Position numbers and translations under genes: made by a program. A stretch of 15,000 bases of DNA, from positions 1 to 15,000 of the forward strand of contig JAHBMJ010001174.1 of the NCBI GenBank assembly GCA_018398765.1. The letters run 5' to 3'. This document shows, piece by piece, positions 1-9,060 of this stretch (position 1 is the first letter of the stretch; each line of letters begins with the position of its first letter). The stretch comes from Chromera velia. Its lineage: Eukaryota > Sar > Chromeraceae. The notes beneath the pieces are model-generated. The model was not told the origin of the DNA and ran no database searches. It saw nothing but the letters and a program-made list of their open reading frames with translations.

Positions 1-149
1 GTGAGATGGGAGAACATGGGAGACAGCTAGAGGGAGGTGGAAAAGCAACAGGGCCTGTGATAGGATGGCGTGATCAGCAAAGAAAGAATGAAAGATACAG
101 AGGACCCAAAAGACTGTATATCATATTGAATGGTTTCTTTCAAGCTGAC

Positions 150-1035
150 CGACCGTCCTTCCACTTCTGTCCGAACTTCTCTGGAATCACCGCGTCGGCA
201 TTCAGAGCCATGTACTTGGACTCTCCCGATGCCGCTCTCTCTCCGATCGGGTGGAACCACCTTTCTTTGGGGTCTGCACGCCCATGCATACGGTTGAGCA
301 TCAGCGGGAAAAACTCAGTCAAGATAGTGGTGTGAGGAGAAGGAAGAGAGAAAAACGGACGCAGCAGACCGCCGCGCTTTCTTTCACTGGTGCTTCTTCA
401 AAAGATTTGTGAGACCACGAGAGAGACACAAACAAACTGCCAATCCGAGATGAGAGCTTGGGAATGATGAGAGAGGAGACGATGCTGAATTATAGGGGAG
501 CGGGGACTGGTGCACTGCACTGAAGAACAGAACAAAGGCCAACTGAAATATGGACATATCGACGAGAGACCCCTTCCCACCTGCTTCAGGAGGAGACCCT
601 GTCAGGGGTTGCTGTCCCTTTGGGTAGCTTGTGAGTCTCTCTCCGTGGTCCCTCGCCTTCTCGGTGTGCTTGGGAGTTCTGCCAACTTGGAAGAAGACTT
701 CGGCCCTCACGTCCTTGTCCTGCACATCCAAGTAACAAATGAGGAAGGGGGGGGAGAAAAGAGAGACAGCGATTGAGGGAAGATCTGATGAGTGTCTGCA
801 TGGGCTGAGGGGATTGAGAGGAAATGCAGCAGCAGGCACACGTGACTTCCACAAGACAGGCAGGAATGCATCAGAATTAAATGTGCAATCACCGGAAGAG
901 AAGGGAGGTCAAATTCGTTGATTCTTTAATTCGGACCTTTTCTTCCTCTGGCATCTCGAAGTACTCCTCCATCATGTCGATGAACTGCGCGGCGGGATGG
1001 AAGGGAGAAAGTGCAGGACAGCCATTGACGGACTT

Positions 1036-1071
<36 letters not shown>

Positions 1072-1661
1072 ATTCCTTCATCGATTGGCCCCTGCACACC
1101 CTCGAGGGATCGGAGCATGCAACTGACGTGCATGGGGATGGCAAGGGATCAGAAATTAAGGGACTCGAGAGTTGACAGGCTGAGCAAGCACAACCAAAAA
1201 AAAGTTTCAGGAGGATTTTATGGAAGAAGACACAAAAAAAAAACAGACTGGGTTCTGATCTCGGCTTCGTCATTTATCCGCGAGGAATGGTGCTTGCTCG
1301 ACATGCATGCATGCATGCATGCATGCATGCTGTAAGAAGAATGCACATATAGTCCTTGATCGATAGTGTCTTCGTCCTCTTCCACCCACCGTGTCGTTTT
1401 CACTGTGGTCGACCTGCAGAAAGGAGGGAACATGCATCTTGTGATCTTATGCGGATCCTTCCCGCTTCTGTGCATGGAAAACATTTGGTGCAATCTACCG
1501 ACCCTTGGGTCCTTCACGATAACGACTCCCTTGGTCTCAAACTCCTTCGCCATGGCTGCACACGCTTCTTTGCAGCCGTTTGGGTCATGGAGGAAGGGCT
1601 CAAGGTCAAAGACCGGAATCCCGAGATCCTTCTGGTCTGTCTCGGCGGTGGTGAGCAGCAT
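150..1661 (-). CDS. 2-oxoglutarate/Fe(II) dioxygenase, isopenicillin N synthase-like (5' part, five exons, runs off left edge)
   Basis: Likely a non-heme iron oxygenase using 2-oxoglutarate and O2; the substrate cannot be told. Proposed exons in coding order: 1503-1661, 1390-1413, 937-984, 581-719, ~150-273. The joined protein starts at ATG 1661 and gives about 163 residues. Residues 15-24 read IPVFDLEPFL, followed by FETKGVVIVKDPR, typical of the N-terminal domain of this class (DIOX_N). Then come FIDMMEEYFEMPEEEK, DVRAEVFFQVGRTP, TEKARDH and DPKERWFHPIGER, a pattern I associate with isopenicillin N synthase-like proteins of fungi and algae. The splices keep frame (phases 0,0,0,1) and each intron has GT..AG ends. 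The last visible exon ends at a GT at about 150 or 154. The HxD...H iron ligands and the RxS motif belong in the C-terminal domain, left of the window, so catalytic competence is untested. Family level is confident; exact exon edges less so. Confidence 0.8.
1038..1069. repeat. (TG)n microsatellite
   Basis: About 15 uninterrupted TG units, inside intron 2 of the dioxygenase gene (CA repeats on the coding strand). Confidence 0.95.
1302..1330. repeat. (GCAT)n microsatellite
   Basis: About seven perfect GCAT units. The unit is part of a self-complementary series, so the whole tract can fold on itself. ATGCATG motifs recur across the window, including next to several acceptor sites. Confidence 0.95.
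1390..1413 (-). other. 24-base micro-exon of the dioxygenase gene
   Basis: Between exon 1 (ends 1503) and exon 3 (starts 984), this stretch encodes VDHSENDT. On the minus strand it is preceded by CTGCAG and followed by GTGGGT, so both splice signals are present. Inserting it gives DPR-VDHSENDT-FIDMMEEYF, which matches the usual spacing between the DPRV segment and the MME segment in the family. It is phase 0 at both ends, so skipping it would delete eight residues without a frameshift. Confidence 0.6.
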
Positions 1662-2417
1662 GGTGGAGACAGGAAGAGGTCAATACGTGATCGTCTGACC
1701 TTCGCGGGAACAAGACTTAAAGAATTCAAAAGAGCCTCGTTTCAGAATTGATCGTTTCTTTGTGTGCGTCGGAAAGAAGAAGGGCCAATTAAACGTGCTG
1801 GAACTTGTCGAGGGGTTTTGCTGAGTGGAGTCAAAAATGATCTCGAAGGAGTCAGAGTGTTCGTCTTCGACCGACCTCGAATTAATCCATGCATGGGGCG
1901 GCGCCCCTCTCGCGAGTATGCATGGACCGGCGCCGGCGCCGGCCGGCCATGCAGGTAGTCTGCCCGCGCGGCGCCGCCATGCACTCCTGCGCAGCTAGCG
2001 ATACGGCGACGTCATTCGTCGATCATCCCTCACAAGATTGTCGATCACGTTTGTGGCAATGCTTGCGGCATCGGGTCAGGCTTGGCAGTGTTTACTTCCA
2101 TAAACCCCATTTTCAAGTTCGAGGGGGTGCTGTGTTGGATTGTGCAAGCAGAACTCTAAAGAAGAGGAAGTTGTGAAGAGCAACAGTCGACGTCACTCAG
2201 AGACGAGGAGACGTCCATCCTCATGCGTTCAAGTTTGACTTTCTCCTTGCATGACTGTGTCTGAACCTGAAGCAAGTAGCACGTGCAGTAGCCTCTGAGC
2301 TTATAGTCTGTATGATAGAGCACCCCCGTAGCTCTGAGACAGCTGTGTGTATGTGTTGCTACTACTGTTCCTTCGAAGGCTGATTCTTTGGCGGAGGGAA
2401 ATTTTGACAGAAGGGAG
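1662..2417. promoter_or_regulatory. Divergent intergenic region between the dioxygenase and ABC transporter genes
   Basis: About 755 bases separate the two start codons, which point away from each other, so both promoters and 5' leaders must lie here unless an upstream non-coding exon exists. The clearest structure is the GC-rich palindrome cluster at 1891-1982. A plus-strand open stretch at 1889-2176 begins inside that palindrome, has no recognisable motif and is not called as a gene. I see no convincing TATA box. Confidence 0.55.
1891..1982. repeat. Nested GC-rich inverted repeat (possible cruciform)
   Basis: The outer arms are 1891-1905 and 1970-1982 (GCATGG..CGGCGCC against GGCGCCGCCATGC, with a two-base bulge). 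An inner unit at 1920-1952 has GCATGG/CCATGC arms around the perfect palindrome CCGGCGCCGGCGCCGG at 1927-1942. It lies in the space between divergent genes, so a regulatory or structural role is possible but unproven. Confidence 0.75.
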
Positions 2418-5400
2418 ATGGGAGGGGGTACAGGGGAAGAGAGGGACAGTCGGCGGCTTTTAGGACAGACTGGCAGCCAGGCGTGGAGGAGGGGGGGCTA
2501 CGTGACGCTTCTGTTCGTCATTTTTGCCTACAGACAGTGGAGACTCCGTCAGTCTTCTCGATCCTTCTGTGCTCCTACCTACCTTGGAGTTTGTTCTCCT
2601 CTCCCTTGCTGGTATCTTTCCCTCTCCCTTCCTCTCAACTGTGTATTTCCGTGCTTACCTGCCTCTGACCCCTTCATTGTATGCATCCACATACCCGCAG
2701 TGCTCCATCGGCTGGACACCCCAGAAGGATACCATGACCTGCTGAAGGACCCGCAGCGCAGTCGTCGATCCCGTGGGCGTGTGGACAGAGTGTTCTTCTA
2801 CCGACTGGCGTACATTCTCAAAGTGGTGGTTCCCTCTTGGCACTCCCAGGAGTCTGGACTTCTGTTCCTGTTGTCTTTGAGTCTGGTCATCAGAACGTAC
2901 ATGTCCATCTACATTGCGTCTGTCAACGGGAAGGTCGTCAAGGCCATCGTTGACCGGAACTTCCGCCTTTTTTTAGCTCGGATAGGAGAATTGGGTCTCT
3001 ACTCGTTGCCTGCCTCTTTTGTGAATTCCTTCATAGAGGCGGCAGGGCGTCTCCTTGCGTTGCGGTTTCGAACACGGTTGACAGACTGGCTGGTTGGTCG
3101 GTATCTGAGCAAGTTCAACTTCTACCAGATGTCCAACCTGGACAGCAGAGTCGACTTGCCGGATCAACGCCTGTGCCAGGATGTCGAGAAGTGGTCAGTT
3201 GATGAGTGAGTGAGTGAGGGAGTGACTCGGTATGGGTGGATCGGTCAACCTGAGTCTCTGTAGTCAATCAGAGAGCGCCGTGATTGCCGTTCATTTCCGT
3301 CAAATCACATCTTTCCTGCGCACGAAGAGAAAGCAGCCGACAGAGCAATGTAGAACACAAATCCAAATTTGTCGAGGCGCATGCAGGTCCAACTGCCTGG
3401 CGGCCCTGTACTCCAACCTGACGAAGCCCATCTTGGACATTGTTTTGTTCTCACAGAAACTCGCCAAGTCTGTGGGGGCACAGGGACCCCTGGCGGTCAT
3501 CGGATGGTATCTTGCTTCCGGTCAGTCAGTAGCTGTGGAAATACTGTTTTAGGCATAGTGCATGTACGTGTGCGCACAGGGAGTGCTTGTATGTTTTTTC
3601 GGCAGTTGCGTTGCATCAGCTCACTCGGTCGGCTGTCCGTGTATTTTCTCTTGCGTCTTAATGAATATGCCGAAACTCTTGTGCTGTTTGAATGCCGGCA
3701 GGTGAGTGTAAATCAATCAGCTCGGACATGCAGAGGAAAAAGAAGACATACCGAACCTGTTCCTTCTGCATATGTTTGTTTCGTTGCTTCTCTGTGTGAG
3801 GCACACCTCACCCTGCCGCTCTCTCAATTCCTCTGCAGGTCTGATCATCAAATTCGTCTCCCCGCCTTTCGGCCGGTTGACCGCCCGAGAGCAGAGGCTA
3901 GAGGGCGCCTACAGAAGCGCGCACTCGAATATCGTCACACACGCCGAGGAAATTGCCTTCTACAAGTCAGTCCATGTGTGACTCTGAATGCGAATGTGGA
4001 TGTGTGTGTGTGCGGGTGTGCACGCGCCCACAATTGCATTTGCAAAGGATCCATATTCTCCTCTCGGTTCACCCTTTCCTCCCCATCTTTCTTCCCTCCA
4101 GTGTATCTTCTTGCTTACGTTCCCACCCCTGATCCATGCGGCCCTCCCCCTCTGGCCAGTGCATTTGTGACATGGTGTCAAGAGCTTTTTGTGTCCGTAC
4201 AGTGTGTTCTCTTGCACTTTTCTTGTACTTCCTTCACTCTGTGGCTTTTTTCTTCTTCTCTGGTCTGTGCAGAGGCAACCAGTTTGAGCTCTCTCAGCTC
4301 CAGGAAAAGTACAGAAGACTCGCTTCGCATGCCGTTCGCATCACACGAAAGTCAGTGAAGTGAAAGAAAAGGGAGGGCCCTGTTCTGTCGGGAATTTGAG
4401 CAAACGGCAAGATTGAGGACGCGATCTTTGCGGAGAGGGTGACCTGTGTTTTCCCTCCTTGCCCGAAACTGCTTGTGCAAGCCCCTTCACACTAGAGCTG
4501 CAGATGCGATTGTTTGGAGGACGTTATCTTCAGCTGTCGTGTTCTGCTCTTTTGCCTCTTTCAAGACCTGTCCGTAAGCTTGGCTGTCCGTTGTGCGCGT
4601 GTGCACATGCATGCAGGCGTCTGGTGATGGGAAGTTTCGACTCCCTGCTGGTCAAGTACGGCGCCGTGATTGTGGGGTACTCTGTGGTGGGCCTGCCAGT
4701 GTTCGGACCTGGAAGCGAGCAGTACCTGAAAGAGGGGGCGGATGGAGACGGGGAAGTGGACGCTGCGAAGGTTTGTCTCGGTTTGTGTCGATGTGTGGGT
4801 CTGGTTGGGAGAGGTTGGATTGGCGGTGGAGGTGATCAAGCGGGCTTTTTGCCTGCTTATCGTCGCTGCGTCCAGGTCTTCTTTTTGGTGTTATGATGGA
4901 TCTGTTAGAGAAAAAATTTTGGGTCATGGCTAAGGAGGGTGTGGGCTTGATGCGTGACTTCCTCCTCTGCCTGATGAAGATCACACGGGACTGCATTTCG
5001 AGCAGAGCTCATATGCACTTTCTCTACATAAGCGGTTTCGTGCATAGGTTTGTTATCTGATATGCAGATCCTACAGAAATTCTTGAACGATGTGATTTAT
5101 CTCCATGTATGTTTTTCTCTGCATGTCCGATCTGTTTGGGGCTGCTGAGTTGATGGATGCAGATTACCCAAGACTACGTGTCAAACTCGTCCCTTCTGAT
5201 CAACCTTGCCAAGGCCATCGGTCGTGTGGTGGTGTCGTACAAGGAGATGCAGTTGTTAGCTGGGTACACGCACCTTGTGTTCGAGACCGCGGATGCCCTG
5301 AGGGACGTGGATGAGGGCAGAATTGTGAGGGGACACGGAGTAAATGCGGTCAGTGAGTGAGTGAGTGAGTGAGTGAGTGAGGTTGAGCTCAGTAGAGTTT

Positions 5401-8400
5401 TTCGGGTTGGTATCATCAGGGCGGGGTGTGTGTGCCTGATCTTCTCTTCTTTCTTCGTGGCATGTCGTTTCTTCGGGATGTGTTCCTTTTCATCGGAAAA
5501 GTCTTTTTTGTTAGACAAAAGTCTGTCTGGAGCCTGTCTCTTTGCCTTCCTCTGTTTTTTTTTTTTTTGACTCTGGAATTTAGAGATGCCGAGTCACGTG
5601 GTTTCCTTCCTTCCTTATTTGTTTGTTGTTTTTTTTGTTTTCTTTCCTTGTGCTCCCCCCCCCCCTTTTTTCCCCTTTCCAATTCCTGCAGAGACCTGCC
5701 TTCACTCTCGCAAGACAGGAGCCCGACTCCCACTCTGTCGCCGGACAGAAGAGCGGGGGGGATCCATCACAAGAGACAGAAGGAGACAGGACGGGGCGTA
5801 TGCAGATTCAAAGGGACATGTCTGCATTGTCGCTTTGCAGTGAGGCAGGGATAATAGACTTGGATTTTGATGCCCTCGAAGAGGGTCGAGGGGGGGAGGT
5901 GGAAAGCTCTCTGCAGTCCCTGGAGTTTGAAAACGCTTGGCTCGTCTCGCCGGGGGGTGAGACGCTCGTGAAGGGTTTGAGTTTTAAAGGTCGGGCAGAC
6001 AGGGAGACCGTGAGGCAGATATCAAATGCTTTCTTTGAGAATAAATGGATGTGCCGGCTTCGAATCCATATGCTTGCACTTGAGAATGTGTGGGTACAAG
6101 GCTGTCTATGTTTGCGTCGAAAGTATGAAATCTCTTTCTCTCTTTCTGTGCTCTCCGCTTCCGGTCCTTCTCTCTCACTGAGTTTGTGTCTTTCCGTCTG
6201 TTTGTGTGTGTGTCTGTGCGCGGGGGGGGGGGTGCGTTGGTGCGGGCTTCCGTGGTAGAAGAAGTAAAGTTTTAGAGAGAAAGTGCATGCGTGCAGCCTC
6301 GCCATCATTTGTCCGACGCTCAAGTTCTGACTGCATTCTGAGTCAAATGAATCCCTTTCCCGTTTTCGGTGTTTCCTTTCCTTTCCTTGCAGTGACGCCC
6401 GGCATGAACGTTTTTGTTCTGGGGCCTAATGGGAGTGGCAAATCGTCTCTATTCCGAATTTTGGGCGAGTTGTGGCCTCTTCAGCAGGGAGTGATCAGGA
6501 AGCCTGCGGGGAGCTCTGTATTTTATCTTCCTCAGAGACCTTATTTAACAGACGGAAGCCTGAGGGCCCAGATTCTGTATCCTCAGAGTGAGACCGAATT
6601 TTGGCAGAGAGGGGGGGACGATGCGGAACTGGAAGAGCTCATGGCTGGGGTACGGCTGTCGTACCTGATCAGAAGGTAAACAAGACTTTTTGCCTGTCTG
6701 GGTGTTTTGTTGTGGGGAGGAGTAAAATTGCGCCTCCGGAATTTTTGTCACGGGAGAGGCACCTAGAAGCTCGAAAGCCGTACCCTGCGTAAAGGGCCAC
6801 GCACAGTTTGGGGATTGTAAGACATGCTCTCACGGAGGGAACAGACAGTTACTTCTTCCTGGTCGACCGATGTCGGTAGGGGGTTCCCATTCATTTTTTT
6901 ATCACAGTGTGCCAGTCCTTGCTGAATCTTCACTTCCCTTTCGTCTCCTTTTCTCCCCTGCTCCTGGCAGGTTCGAGGACGGGTGGGACGAGGAGAACGA
7001 CTGGGCCGATATTCTGTCGGGGGGGGAACAGCAGAGAATTGCCATTGCAAGACTCTGCTACCACAGGCCGCTCTTCGCGCTTTGTGGTCAGTTGAGGCTG
7101 CGGCACGTCGGTGTTTCAAGGAAGGACGGTACTGGTTGTGTTTCCTTTTGGCCGGTGCTTCCTTCAGTCTGCATGGCCACCCTTTCGGTTCTTCAAAATC
7201 CAGCTTTCCTAACCGGTTGTGTGTCTTTTCTTCGGCTTCATCTGCATCCTGTCTATCTGCCAAAGAACTCCTCATGTTAATCTCGCAATCAATCGCCTTT
7301 CCTTCTCGCATACATTTTCCTGAGCATTGTTCGTGGACCTTTCCCTTTGTGAAAATGTGCATGCAGACGAATGCACGAGCGCGGTCTCGATAGACGTTGA
7401 GGGCCTCCTGTATGAGTTCATCAGACAGAGAGGTGAGCTGGGGCTGGCAAGAGAAGAGAAAAGGCAACGAAGGAAGGCGACACAGAAGGAAGGACAGGAT
7501 ATTAGAAGGCAGCTGGAATCAAAGAAAAAGGATGTGCGTGTACCCATATGTTGGAGGGAGTCTGTATGTGTGGGCGTCGGTGCGGCTTGTTGGATCTCAG
7601 GCCTGGTCCTGCTGACAGTCTTTTGAGCACAGACAGAGAGAGTTAAGGCTGGGGTCTGCAAGAGAGAGAGAGTGAAGAATGAGAGTGACTGTTTCTTTTC
7701 GTCGTTGCTGCATTTCGTTTTTGTTTATGTGTTTCTCCGTATGCTTCATTGCAGGTATAACTGTGATTTCCATTTCGCACCGAATGAATCTTTTGAAGTA
7801 CCACACCCACATCCTCCGGTTCGACGGACAGGGAGGATGGAGTTTTGAGATGTTGCAACCGGCTGGGGGGGAAGGGGGGAGGGATCCCCTTCCTTCGCTT
7901 TACGGGGGCAGCAGGCCGGGAGCGGGGCCCGGAGACGGCATTCCTCCCGTTCCCTTTCCCCCTAGCGTCGCGGGTCCTCCTGCGGGTGAGACCCTGTGGG
8001 GGGAACGGGACCAGCCGCAGGGGGCTTCGGGTGGCATGCCGGGGCTCCATGTGCAGTCTCGAGTTCAGCTGCCTCCATTGCGAGGGGGGACTTTGAAACA
8101 AACCTTTCCGGGGCCCTCGTGGGCCACTTCAACCACCGTGCCCCGGAGTCCGAATGCTTTCCTGGTGGACAGGCTCAACAGCCTCCAGGGTCCTCCGGGA
8201 GGCCAGACAAGCCTTGGGGGGGGAGGAAGAACAGGAAGGCCTGCTGGCACCGGAGGATGGGCAGCAGTTGACACACCTGCCAGAACTGGGACCGTAACTT
8301 TTGGCGGTCTTCCGGCAGGTGCAGCAGGAGGTTTGTCTGTCCATTCTGGTCCGTCTCTTCATACGGCTGCCTCAGAGACGCATAGCGTCCCCGTGCATCC

Positions 8401-8935
8401 TCTTCATCCGTTTGGAGGGGGTGCATGGAATTCTTGGTCAATGTCCGGGATGAGGGGGGAGGTGCCAAGGAGGGGGAGTCAGGGTCATGCAATTCCGTCG
8501 TCAGACGGACCAGTGGAAGGCCTGTCTGACCGTGCAGTCACTGTAGCCGTCTCCCTGACGCCTGATGATCACACAAACGGTGCGATCTCCCAAAGATCCC
8601 CTGAACTCTCAAGCCCTCCCGCTGCACCGCACCCAGAGTCGGGGCAGGTAAGTGGTGACGGACTTTCCCGTTTTGACCCCCATGCAGGTTCCTCTTTCGC
8701 GTCCTCTTCCCCTCCCCGGGGGGGGGCAGGAGGAGAGGGAGAGGCTTCAAGCGGAAATGGGACCTCTGGCCACCAACCACCGAACGGCCTCGCCCCCCAC
8801 GGGACCGACCAGACAACAGCTGACCGACAGCGCACCCCGCCCCCCCGCTTGCTGCAAGCCCAATCAAATGCGCACGGGGGAAGCGTTCTGGGAGACGGGC
8901 GGCCGAGAACCCCCAGCAAGCTGCTTCCAAGATGA
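2418..8935 (+). CDS. ABC half transporter, subfamily D (peroxisomal ABCD/PMP70 type), 12 exons
   Basis: By family, a half transporter that dimerises in the peroxisomal membrane and imports acyl-CoAs or related lipids; the substrate here is unknown. Exons: 2418-2547, 2701-3205, 3387-3520, 3839-3965, 4273-4350, 4617-4770, 5163-5348, 5692-5989, 6393-6675, 6971-7086, 7367-7432, 7755-8935. They total 3258 bases, 1085 codons plus stop, and every junction keeps phase. Residues ~75-355 form the membrane domain, with an LPDQ loop at 196-199 and the EAA-like motif EEIAFYKGN at 293-301. The nucleotide-binding domain has Walker [10 protein letters not shown] (548-556), a Q-loop at YLPQRPY (582-588), signature LSGGE (647-651), Walker B ending LFALCDE (666-672) and the H-loop His701. 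All key residues are present, so activity is plausible. Unusual parts are a ~70-residue linker insert in exon 8 and a ~370-residue Gly/Pro/Ser-rich tail. ATG 2418 is the first ATG in frame; an earlier exon cannot be excluded. Exon 7 could instead end at 5339. Confidence 0.9.
2548..2700 (+). other. Intron 1 of the ABC transporter gene
   Basis: Donor GTCAGT after CTC-C, pyrimidine-rich body, acceptor CCCGCAG before TG-CTC. Reading through it stays open by chance, so a naive reading would merge exons 1 and 2. Splicing it out joins FAYRQWRL to [11 protein letters not shown], better suited to an ABCD N terminus. Confidence 0.6.
3206..3386 (+). other. Intron 2 of the ABC transporter gene, donor inside a GTGA repeat
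   Basis: The donor is embedded in a (GTGA)n run (about 3203-3219), and the acceptor is ATGCAG at 3381-3386. Splicing joins VEKWSVDE to [14 protein letters not shown], the expected ABCD order. The repeated GTGA offers several four-base-spaced GT choices; only use of the first keeps frame. Confidence 0.75.
3521..3838 (+). other. Intron 3 of the ABC transporter gene
   Basis: A 318-base intron with donor GTCAGT and acceptor CTCTGCAG. It joins WYLASG to [14 protein letters not shown]. Nothing coding or otherwise notable inside. Confidence 0.8.
3966..4272 (+). other. Intron 4 of the ABC transporter gene
   Basis: A 307-base intron with donor GTCAGT and acceptor TGTGCAG. It interrupts the EAA-like segment between EEIAFYK and GNQFELSQL. 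The second half is pyrimidine-rich; a short TG-rich stretch lies near 4000-4020. Confidence 0.8.
4771..5162 (+). other. Intron 6 of the ABC transporter gene
   Basis: A 392-base intron with donor GTTTGT and acceptor GATGCAG, between GDGEVDAAK and [10 protein letters not shown]. The donor is the weakest looking in the gene. No internal structure noticed. Confidence 0.75.
5349..5691 (+). other. Intron 7 of the ABC transporter gene with GTGA, poly-T and poly-C runs
   Basis: Donor GTCAGT at 5349 leads directly into a (GTGA)n run (about 5353-5381). The body holds a long T-run near 5551-5568 and a C-run near 5655-5666 before the acceptor CCTGCAG. GTAAAT at 5340 is an alternative in-phase donor that would shorten exon 7 by three codons. 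Confidence 0.7.
5353..5381. repeat. (GTGA)n microsatellite at a splice donor
   Basis: About seven GTGA units directly after the proposed exon 7 donor. Each unit contains a GTGAGT donor-like hexamer. A shorter run of the same unit sits at the exon 2 donor near 3203-3219. Confidence 0.9.
5990..6392 (+). other. Intron 8 of the ABC transporter gene
   Basis: A 403-base intron with donor GTCGGG and acceptor CCTTGCAG. It joins LVKGLSFK to [14 protein letters not shown], just ahead of Walker A. It contains a G-run near 6222-6230 and pyrimidine-rich stretches. Confidence 0.8.
7433..7754 (+). other. Intron 11 of the ABC transporter gene
   Basis: A 322-base intron with donor GTGAGC and acceptor CATTGCAG, between YEFIRQR and [10 protein letters not shown]. 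Purine-rich in its first half. It separates the Walker B exon from the H-loop exon. Confidence 0.8.
8648..8687 (+). other. Possible 40-base mini-intron near the transporter 3' end
   Basis: Within exon 12, a perfect donor GTAAGT is followed 34 bases later by CATGCAG. Removing the 40 bases shifts the frame and moves the stop from 8935 to 8969, replacing the last ~80 residues with a different sequence that includes an [10 protein letters not shown] helix-like stretch. Unspliced, the frame also stays open. The other introns here are 89-405 bases, so 40 would be very short. Confidence 0.3.
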
Positions 8936-9060
8936 CTGCATACTCGATCCAAGTGGATTGGTCGATTGATTGAAGCTCTTAATTCTTTGCGTGGTTCTTT
9001 GACCTCAAAATCATACTCTCTGGACATGTGTTTATCACAGCACTTTGCTACTAAAGCACT
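8936..9060 (+). other. Presumed 3' untranslated region of the transporter gene
   Basis: After the stop at 8935 the composition falls from GC-rich to AT-rich within about 50 bases. No standard AATAAA signal is seen close by; one at 9206 is far and lies in different sequence. Confidence 0.35.

Larger units (their letters stand above)
985..1389 (-). other. Intron 2 of the dioxygenase gene with two microsatellites
   Basis: A 405-base intron between the micro-exon and exon 3. It contains a (TG)n/(CA)n run at about 1038-1069 and a perfect (GCAT)n run at about 1302-1330. Short A-runs lie at ~1195-1205 and ~1232-1241. No coding potential is supported here. Confidence 0.55.

Noticed and set aside
1889-2176. 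95-codon plus-strand open frame upstream of the transporter
   Set aside because: It starts inside the GC palindrome, is rich in Arg and Cys, and has no recognisable motif or splice link to the transporter.
2388-3209. Transporter start at the TTG near 2388 and read-through of intron 1
   Set aside because: A TTG start is unlikely in a eukaryotic nuclear gene, and GTCAGT..CCCGCAG at 2548-2700 removes a stretch unlike any ABCD N terminus while keeping frame.
6050-6075. tRNA-like TTCGAATCC motif in intron 8
   Set aside because: No matching A box or cloverleaf could be formed around it.
6763-7467. 234-codon minus-strand open frame across transporter exons 10-11
   Set aside because: It lies opposite well-supported coding exons carrying the LSGGE and Walker B motifs, and its translation shows no family features.
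150-8935. Idea that the divergent dioxygenase and ABCD transporter form a peroxisomal alpha-oxidation pair
   Set aside because: The dioxygenase is isopenicillin N synthase-like, not phytanoyl-CoA hydroxylase-like, and no peroxisomal targeting signal can be seen because its C terminus is outside the window.
8538-9027. Minus-strand open frames opposite the transporter tail
   Set aside because: Long open frames are expected on both strands in such GC-rich, low-complexity sequence; no motif or splice context supports them.
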